Source: Dipylidium caninum | Taxonomy: Eukaryota; Platyhelminthes; Cestoda; Cyclophyllidea; Dipylidiidae | Length of the DNA stretch: 22,408 bases | NCBI GenBank assembly: GCA_017562135.1 | Contig: QEYB01001524.1 | Span: forward strand, 1 to 22,408 | Direction: 5' to 3' | In this document: positions 17,442 to 22,408 of the stretch, in pieces | Layout of the letters: the number at the start of each line of letters is the position of its first letter | How positions within the stretch are numbered: position 1 is the stretch's first letter | The notes under the pieces: generated by a model | Databases searched by the model: none | What the model was told of the DNA's origin: nothing | Seen by the model: the letters and a program-made list of their open reading frames with translations, nothing else | Made by a program: the position numbers and the translations under genes

Positions 17442-17501
17442 AGCATAGTTGCGTATATTAGGTAAAGTGAAAAGTGACATGAAATGTTTTGGTGCAAATC
17501 T

Positions 17502-17507
17502 TTTATT
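17502..17507 (-). terminator. AATAAA polyadenylation signal (minus)
   Basis: TTTATT on the plus strand, 93 bases beyond the stop of the minus frame 17830-17600 and about 60 bases from the plus-strand AATAAA at 17436. This gives a tail-to-tail arrangement if both transcripts exist. Confidence 0.25.
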
Positions 17508-17599
17508 TGTTATTGAAATTTTACTTTGTAATCTACAAAATATTTTTAATAACCTTTTAATAACTGTAACCTGCGAGTAGGCAGTTATTCCGTAGCCCT

Positions 17600-17830
17600 T
17601 TATTGAGGAAAATCTTTGCAACATTGACAAAGTTGTTGTCTTTTAATGCATGCCATAGCGACTTGAAAAGGTGGCAATCCGACAACGCTATGTAAAAATT
17701 CAGATTCAAACTGTAACGTATGACCCTTTTCAAGTAGTCTGTAATCCATAGAAATGGCTTTCTTAATGTTAATGCTGGGTCCTTGTAGTGAAAATCTCCT
17801 AACAGCTTGACGAGAAGTTGGGTTCATCAC
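17600..17830 (-). CDS. Minus-strand ATG frame, 76 codons
   Basis: Starts at ATG 17830-17828 and ends at the TAA 17602-17600, with AATAAA 93 bases later. The peptide reads MNPTSRQAVRRFSLQGPSIN, IKKAISMDYRLLEKGHTLQF, ESEFLHSVVGLPPFQVAMAC and IKRQQLCQCCKDFPQ. Composition is well balanced, with a Cys cluster (CQCC) at the end. The frame continues upstream only five codons, to TAG|CCTGAG, which could be an acceptor. No domain recognised. A second minus frame (17630-17325, 101 codons) overlaps its end in another register and may be its continuation if a one-base error exists. Confidence 0.3.
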   Translation of the reverse strand: MMNPTSRQAVRRFSLQGPSINIKKAISMDYRLLEKGHTLQFESEFLHSVVGLPPFQVAMACIKRQQLCQCCKDFPQ

Positions 17831-17834
17831 CACT

Positions 17835-18053
17835 CTCTCAGGCTACCATTTAGTTCCACATTTTCGAGATATCTCCTACTTGTAATCCATCTATTACTGC
17901 TTATTTTAGTCTAAATAGCATCGCCTTAAATATCGCTAATTGTTTACGCTGCCTTGTTTGCTTTCAATTCTTGATCGAACAAAAATAGTACACAAATGAA
18001 CATAAATGCCTTTCTTTAATTTTTTGGCTTGACTTCATCCCTTTTCACTATAG
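17835..18053. other. Non-coding stretch ending in an acceptor
   Basis: AT-rich, no open frame of note. It ends in GACTTCATCCCTTTTCACTA then TAG (to 18053), a near-ideal 3' splice site on the plus strand. Confidence 0.4.
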
Positions 18054-18146
18054 CAAAAGTATTCCGACCGAAAACAGGTTCTGCAAACCAGGCTTGACCG
18101 TCACAAGACTTACGTGTTCACTGCACCGTGTCTCCTCGCGAACTGA
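18054..18146 (+). CDS. Candidate exon after a near-ideal acceptor
   Basis: The frame enters in phase 0 directly after TTTTCACTATAG and reads QKYSDRKQVLQTRLDRHKTY, VFTAPCLLAN, then TGA at 18144-18146. It could be a terminal exon of 30 codons. Alternatively a donor at AAACAG|GTTCTG (18077/18078) would make a 24-nt exon that also keeps phase 0 and fits the next acceptor at 18230. A possible upstream partner, LREVSTGNFEKR at 17237-17272, ends at AGG|GTAAGG in phase 0. The helix-like charged peptide is not recognised. Confidence 0.3.
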   Translation, partial: QKYSDRKQVLQTRLDRHKTYVFTAPCLLAN

Positions 18147-18230
18147 GCGTAAACGAGCACATGGGAGGAAGTTTGACTACTTCCTGTTTACCTATTATAA
18201 AGTAATTTTTCAGTTTTCTAGCTTTCTTAG

Positions 18231-18620
18231 GCTTCGGGGCATCACTTGCTTAATTTAGTCTATTTAATTTACATTTATGAAAGGCTAATATTCTTCTTGT
18301 TAACTTCGAAGGGCTTTAGCACCCAACTTTCCCGTTTATTTACCTCCCTTGTGAACATGTTGGAGGAGAATTTCCTGCGACGTCGATACCCAACTAACTT
18401 CAACCGTGCACAAATGACACACGATTTCGGTTCTTTTTTTACTTCCACTTGCTCTATCGTTTCTGCCACTTACGTGACAGAAACGGTTGTGAATGTAACT
18501 GATTATCCTCCTACATTGCATGTGTGGGCGCGCAAGTGTCAGCAAAGAGACCTCCTTCAAATTGTCCTAATGCAGGAGAAAGTGGGCTCAACAAGAAGCA
18601 CGTGTCGTATAGCCATGTAG
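18231..18620 (+). CDS. Long candidate last exon, 130 codons
   Basis: The acceptor CAGTTTTCTAGCTTTCTTAG ends at 18230, and its final TAG is itself the in-frame stop, so the frame opens exactly at the splice site in phase 0. It runs 129 codons to the TAG at 18618-18620. The N-terminal part (LLNLVYLIYIYERLIFFLL) looks like a membrane helix. Then come SRLFTSLVNMLEENFLRRRY, a basic patch, TETVVNVTDYPPTLHVWARK and a Cys/basic tail. An AATAAA lies 105 bases after the stop. A long hairpin (18456-18487) sits inside. Chance frames this long occur about once or twice in a window of this size, so splice and polyadenylation context carry the call. Family unknown. Confidence 0.38.
   Translation, partial: ASGHHLLNLVYLIYIYERLIFFLLTSKGFSTQLSRLFTSLVNMLEENFLRRRYPTNFNRAQMTHDFGSFFTSTCSIVSATYVTETVVNVTDYPPTLHVWARKCQQRDLLQIVLMQEKVGSTRSTCRIAM
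18456..18487. repeat. Hairpin, 13 pairs with 4-base loop
   Basis: Arm ATCGTTTCTGCCAC (18456-18469), loop TTAC, arm GTGACAGAAACGGT (18474-18487). There is one mismatch (18466/18477) and one G-U pair. It is the tightest long stem in the window and lies within the 18231-18620 open frame, where it would be a stable structure in the transcript. Confidence 0.75.
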
Positions 18621-18724
18621 CAGAAAAAAATGAGTTTGAGCTGGTTATCTGATTGTAGCCTGTAGATTGTGGTCCTGAAAAGTCAACGATTCTGTCTATT
18701 CTATAATAATTGATAAGTTTTTTG

Positions 18725-18730
18725 AATAAA
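18725..18730 (+). terminator. AATAAA polyadenylation signal (plus)
   Basis: Canonical hexamer 105 bases after the stop of the 18231-18620 frame, in a very AT-rich stretch. Faces the minus-strand AATAAA at 18872-18867. Confidence 0.3.
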
Positions 18731-18866
18731 TTAATGCCAAATTTGGAATTTATAGCAAAATATATTAATTGTGGTCCTATAAATCGTCTGACTTTTTGAA
18801 TACTTGACTCGCTCGATTGCGATGACTAATTTTGTTGTCTTATTATGATATTGTCGACATTTTGCT

Positions 18867-18872
18867 TTTATT
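18867..18872 (-). terminator. AATAAA polyadenylation signal (minus)
   Basis: TTTATT on the plus strand, about 185 bases beyond the stop of the minus frame ending at 19057. With the plus signal at 18725 it outlines a convergent pair of transcript ends about 140 bases apart. Confidence 0.28.
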
Positions 18873-18912
18873 CTAGTTATCCGTTAATTTTGGACTGGAT
18901 TACTCGAATTCT

Positions 18913-18934
18913 TTCTGAAATTGTATTTCAGAAG
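18913..18934. repeat. Short hairpin with 3-base loop
   Basis: TTCTGAAAT (18913-18921), TGT, ATTTCAGAA (18925-18933): a perfect 9-bp stem. It lies just outside the minus-strand AATAAA, on its upstream side. Confidence 0.65.
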
Positions 18935-19056
18935 CTTCCAAGGATAACTCTCATTGCATCCACGAGTTTAGTAACGCATCCAGGCTTCTCTTCAGTTCTC
19001 TCCACGTCACCTCTCTCATTTTCCGCAACACTCTCATTCTCTTTTTGATTAACGCA

Positions 19057-19296
19057 CTATTGCCATTCCAATAATATTACATTTTCTATCAAACATGCTT
19101 TCATTTGCCTGCCATGCTTTTGTCTTTTCTTCATTCCAGTTTTCAACGACAAGTCCTGCAAAAAATTTACATTTACCAGGGCTCTGGCCTTATTCCAATC
19201 GAAGTTATCTGAAGGGATGGACATGAACCTCAAACCGTGACCACCGGGAATGGTATTTGCCAGAATGAAAGCAGATGAGGAATTATAAATATGCAT
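19057..19296 (-). CDS. Candidate 3' exon(s) of a minus-strand gene
   Basis: A minus frame with a true ATG at 19296 and 79 codons to the stop at 19057. It reads LANTIPGGHGLRFMSIPSDN, FDWNKARALVNVNFLQDLSL and KTGMKKRQKHGRQMKACLIE. Within it, AAATTTTTTGCAG ends at 19156 and is a strong acceptor entering the same frame in phase 0, so the real terminal exon may be only 19155-19057 (DLSLKTGMKKRQKHG...). That phase matches the donor GAG|GTGCGT at 19830/19829 of the upstream minus model. Another acceptor, CATCCCTTCAG, lies at about 19210. AATAAA follows 185 bases after the stop. The C-terminal KKRQKHGRQMK is basic and could be a nuclear localisation signal. No family recognised. Confidence 0.33.
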   Translation of the reverse strand: MHIYNSSSAFILANTIPGGHGLRFMSIPSDNFDWNKARALVNVNFLQDLSLKTGMKKRQKHGRQMKACLIENVILLEWQ

Positions 19297-19742
19297 CTAT
19301 GTGTACCGTGGAAGTTCTGTCAACAGAAAACAAACAAGACAGAGGAGGATAGGAGGCGATACAGAGAAAGAAAAGCACACATTACGAGCAAAGGCGACTG
19401 CCTCACCGCCAGTGCGCGGCTGGTTTGGTTTGTTCGGATAACATGATGAGAGCAAATGCATATGTTAGATCAGAGAAGAAATATATGTATATATGCCTCC
19501 TAACCAAGTGGAACAAGAGTAAGAATCGCGATTTGTGTGGTAAGGAGAAAAACGGACAGCGACCTCGAAATGCACCAATCACGATGAACGTGTATGTGTG
19601 CGTAGTGTACGGCAAAAGTACACGGAAACCAAGGAGAGGGAAACCAACAAAATGGATAGTGGCAACAGAGGCAATTGGAAAAAGATGGGACATCGGGAAA
19701 TTAGAGGTAGATGCATAATATGAATGGCGGAAGGAGGGCGAC
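19297..19742. other. Probable intron or intergenic; overlapping open frames
   Basis: Both strands are open over 19403-19718 (about 96 codons each). The plus version is Lys/Arg-rich and the minus version hydrophobic (TYTFIVIGAF and FLLLFHLVRRHIYIYFF). Purine bias on the plus strand explains the shortage of stops. I see no splice or start context that favours either, so neither is called as a gene. Confidence 0.35.
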
Positions 19743-19764
19743 TATATATATATATATATATATA
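19743..19764. repeat. (TA)n microsatellite
   Basis: Eleven uninterrupted TA units, followed by AATATTATT. A simple dinucleotide repeat, likely length-polymorphic. On the minus strand it runs directly into TATATAG, which could act as a poor splice acceptor. Confidence 0.9.
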
Positions 19765-19820
19765 ATATTATTGGAACAGAGGTTATTGCGCACAGTGAGA
19801 GGGAAAACCATATGGATTGG

Positions 19821-20693
19821 TTAACGCACCTCGTAGAACGCTGTCGGTAGGATTTGCGAATCCTGTGAGGCACGCTCCATTGATTCTGTCGTCACCGAGG
19901 TTTCCTCCACCCTGTGGCTATTCTGAAAACCAGCTGGTGGGAGAAGGGGCAGACAAGGGCTATAGAATTGCAATTGTTGTTGTGTCGTCGGCTGCATTTG
20001 GTATTGTCGATTACTGAATTCGACGTGTGCGTGAGTTGCTTCATCCCAGTGCCAAAGCTGAAGCCAACGGAAGTGTAGCGCGTTTCGCTGATAATGGAAG
20101 GGCTGCTTCAACTGCTACAGAACTTCCTTTCCCACCATCATTCCCAGACGGTTCCTCGGGGAGATTGTATCGACCCACAGACCTGCCATAATGCCCGAAT
20201 ATTTTTGAGGTGTGCTGTAGACAGGCCCCGATGACGATGGCTGTGATGTTAAGGTTTGTGGGGAAATGTTTTGAAGACGAGTGAGTTCAGCTTCAAGAAG
20301 ACGGGAGTATGTCTTGTACCGTGTAAATTTCTTGTTCCAAAAAATGGCCACACGTTTCATCCCACTCGGCCCTTTGGATGGGCTAGTTTCACTCCCACTG
20401 CCCCCTCGAAAAGTACTTAAGCTCTTCTTTGCGCCGACGACCCAAAACTGGCCGTAGAAAAATGCGGAGAGTGAGCGCTCCGGTGTGCTGGTGGCAGAAG
20501 AGGGTAGAGTGGCAGCAGATGGTGGATGTAGTGATTTTAGCACCGAATCGGGGATGTAAGATAATTGTGTGAAGGGAGGCGGCTGAAGTTGTGATTTGCT
20601 TCTTTTCTCCTGGGCAGCGGCTCGGACGGGACCCAAATCACTTCTCATCGATGGTGCCGGAGACGGTGCCGCTGACTCCCGGAAACAAGGAAG
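19821..20693 (-). CDS. Spliced minus-strand gene model, Ser/Pro-rich protein
   Basis: The longest non-repeat coding signal. On the minus strand the frame is open from 20693 to a TAG at 20117-20115 (192 codons), then open again in the same frame for 98 codons to 19821. A 78-nt intron removes the TAG without shifting frame: donor ATG|GTGGGAAAG at 20136/20135, acceptor CTTCCGTTGGCTTCAG ending at 20058. The first part reads SQLQPPPFTQLSYIPDSVLK, SLHPPSAATLPSSATSTPER (low complexity), then VAIFWNKKFTRYKTYSRLLE and AELTRLQNI, a charged helix-like segment. The second exon holds a Gln-rich NRQYQMQPTTQQQLQF. It may end at GAG|GTGCGT (19830/19829) and continue at 19155. The start may be ATG 20648 or an acceptor near 20672. 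Disordered, regulatory-type protein by composition; family not recognised. Confidence 0.42.
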
Positions 20694-20696
20694 TTA

Positions 20697-21410
20697 AATT
20701 GGGCTGCGAGGGGGCTGAAAGGCGGCGACGCTTTCAGCTCCGTAAGGTCGCGTGTCAAATCGAGAACCCACGTCTTTTGATGACCTTCCAACTGTTACGT
20801 TGCTAAAAAATAGGTATGCTTACTTAATTTATGAGAGTAGATAGGTTATTTCACCTGCTGACGGAATTTGTTTGCCAAATAGCCAAAACTTTTCCAATCA
20901 CAATACTAGAGCAAAATTAGGGGCGGACATGCTCTTATGGCTCTCGAATACGAGGCCTGCAGATTGTGCAGATGAGATGAAATGTTGCAGAATTGAATAT
21001 GCTCAAAAAAACAAGGACGGAGGAGGGAAGTGGAAGGCAGGAGAAAAGAAGGGGTTGTGTGACGGATACAGCGGCCGGTGACTCAACAACACAATTAATT
21101 TAATCAGCCAGCCTCAAGGAATCACTCGCCGAAATAGTGAGTTAAGCAAATTTTACAGTAAGCCATGAAGATTATTCTGAACCGTACGAAATATCTGTCA
21201 AGTAGCACGCATTTATAGTGAGCATTGGGATAACAAAAATATTGTATGCAGAGGACCACAGAAGACTAGAAGGGCCAGCCTCTGAACCGAAGAAAGTCAT
21301 GGGACTGTGACATAGCATGAGAAAAAGTTTTTTTAACAGTAGTATTATTACATGCTACCATTGACACGGGATTGTACTTCATTGCACTTGTTGGGCTAGC
21401 GCGATGAGGC
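20697..21410. other. No supported gene
   Basis: Unique sequence. Only short frames (for example 20872-21081 plus, Lys/Gly-rich, with CADEMKCCRIEYAQKNKDGG). A donor word TTTACA|GTAAGC is at about 21161. It may hold the promoters of the flanking minus and plus models, but nothing specific is visible apart from the TATA element at 21411. Confidence 0.35.
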
Positions 21411-21447
21411 TATAAATTCGCACACCTCGCTGACTGTTCTTCATTGT
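21411..21447 (+). promoter_or_regulatory. TATA box with initiator-like site
   Basis: TATAAATT at 21411-21418 is followed about 32 bases later by TTCATTG (21440-21446), which matches the pyrimidine-A core of an initiator and the normal TATA-to-start distance. The preceding bases (GCTAGCGCGATGAGGC) are GC-rich, as around many TATA elements. The open frame 21444-21695 begins right after it, but its first codons lack an ATG. Confidence 0.25.
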
Positions 21448-21564
21448 TGGTGGCACCGAAACGAAATATAGCCTTTGAAAAAATATCAGCCAACTTTTAT
21501 TCATCCGTTTTTATAATTCCATATTGCGAACCACTGCCTTGGTTACTTTTTTCATTGGTTGCAG

Positions 21565-21695
21565 GGTGGGGCGCTGATTTTTTGAACGTCCGGAGAGCTG
21601 TGCATCCATCACACGGCCGGTTAAACGTTTCATCTTCAAAAATTCATCCACGGCCTAAAACCGAAAAGTGGAAAAAATTGGGCCTCAAGAGATAA
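21565..21695 (+). CDS. Candidate terminal exon with strong acceptor
   Basis: TTACTTTTTTCATTGGTTGCAG, ending at 21564, is a strong 3' splice site. The frame enters in phase 1 and reads WGADFLNVRRAVHPSHGRLN, VSSSKIHPRPKTEKWKKLGL and KR to the TAA at 21693-21695. The frame is also open upstream to about 21444 (APKRNIAFEKISANFYSSVF, then PYCEPLPWLLFSLVAG), so the acceptor might be inside a continuous exon rather than its border. The C-terminus is very basic. No AATAAA was noticed close downstream. Not recognised. Confidence 0.33.
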
Positions 21696-21975
21696 TTGTG
21701 GATTTATACCTTCTAGACAAAAGGCACAGGTGTGCACTCACAAACATTAATCTGTACGCATTTTGATGTAATTTTCAAACGACTTTACAGTGGGACAAAA
21801 CTAGTTACAAGAAACAGGATTGGATCAATGACCCCCGCCTATTTTCAACCTGTCTTCCCCCGAAAGGCAGAGAAAATTGTGAGATTGCCCTGCTACCCGG
21901 TCTAGTCTCGCTCAGAAATTACTTCTTTCATTGACAGCCTCCTGCGCATCAGGTGACATTAGCGGGACGATCAGA

Positions 21976-22203
21976 TTAAAGTGGTATATCACCTTTATGA
22001 TTATCTTCATAAGTTTTCAATGTAAACACCAACACCACTCCTAACGCCCTAGTTGATTCGCCAACAGGTTCGCAGATTATAAAGATGATGGAACATAAGT
22101 GCAAGACAACGGATTGATGATGTGAATCCGCCACACTGTCTTTTAACTGTAGCCAAAGCAAGACATTCACCCATTTCATGTTCAAAATTTTTCCAAAATT
22201 CAC
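21976..22203 (-). CDS. Minus-strand open frame, 75 codons
   Basis: The minus frame reads MKWVNVLLWLQLKDSVADSH (ATG at about 22179), HQSVVLHLCSIIFIICEPVG and ALGVVLVFTLKTYEDNHKGD, ending at 21976. Two hydrophobic segments (VVLHLCSIIFIICE and LGVVLVFTL) could be membrane helices. An internal acceptor-like TTGGCTACAG lies at about 22149. No other support and no recognised family. Confidence 0.2.
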   Translation of the reverse strand: MNFGKILNMKWVNVLLWLQLKDSVADSHHQSVVLHLCSIIFIICEPVGESTRALGVVLVFTLKTYEDNHKGDIPL

Positions 22204-22408
22204 AATAACCCAATTACTTATAAGAAGATAATTATAATATTCAGAAAAACTTTGCCATCCAAATTACTCGAAAACATCATCGGGACATAGGGTCATATAA
22301 GCCGGAACGGCTATATTTTAAAGACCAATTTTGAACTTATTCTAAAAACATCTCCACTATGATTGCACGTTAACTCCATCGGGTAGAAATGAAATCTCTC
22401 TTCTTTTT
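22204..22408. other. Window end, no feature seen
   Basis: AT-rich unique sequence without open frames of note. Confidence 0.4.

Noticed and set aside
19403..19718. Overlapping plus and minus frames of about 96 codons
   Set aside because: Strong purine bias of the plus strand removes stops from both. The peptides are Lys/Arg-rich or Tyr/Phe-rich low complexity.

Overview
The window looks like nuclear DNA of a multicellular eukaryote. There are no long uninterrupted genes, no operon-like packing and no Shine-Dalgarno signals. It has a large satellite array, AT-leaning unique sequence, and scattered short open stretches bounded by GT/AG splice-like signals (pyrimidine tract plus CAG or TAG, then GTRAGT). 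No protein family could be named with confidence apart from one C2H2 zinc-finger motif, so I do not name a taxon. All coding calls outside the repeat are ab initio exon candidates.

Region 1 (about 1-5474) is a satellite array with a period near 190-196 bp. Copies point one way up to 1735 and the opposite way from 1751, meeting head to head across a spacer of about 15 bp. The left edge (1-948) is decayed. Copies from 3406 to 5474 are the most uniform and stop abruptly at 5474. One right-arm unit is interrupted at about 3165-3405 by foreign-looking sequence with a strong G-quadruplex motif.

Region 2 (5475-9634) starts with a 600-bp T/C-rich tract ending in a very strong splice acceptor at 6073. 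Several plus-strand exon candidates follow (6074-6263, 6629-6706, 6901-7115, 7488-7622), then an open frame with a zinc-finger motif (8451-8678) and a GC-richer patch at 8862-9250.

Region 3 (9635-14860) is mostly non-coding-looking. It holds minus-strand exon candidates at 10077-10346 and 11318-11463, a sense/antisense open pair at 12535-12903, and TATA-like sites.

Region 4 (14861-22408) holds the most coherent models. These are a plus-strand two-exon frame (14865-14985 joined to 15447-15568, phases match), plus-strand exons at 16995-17234 and 18231-18620 with AATAAA downstream, a minus-strand short frame at 17600-17830 with its own AATAAA, and a minus-strand spliced model running from about 20690 down to 19057. 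Plus and minus models converge near 17.4-17.6 kb and 18.6-19.06 kb. A TATA element and a strong terminal exon candidate lie at 21411-21695.

The standout is structural: the inverted satellite array. I found no convincing new multi-gene system.
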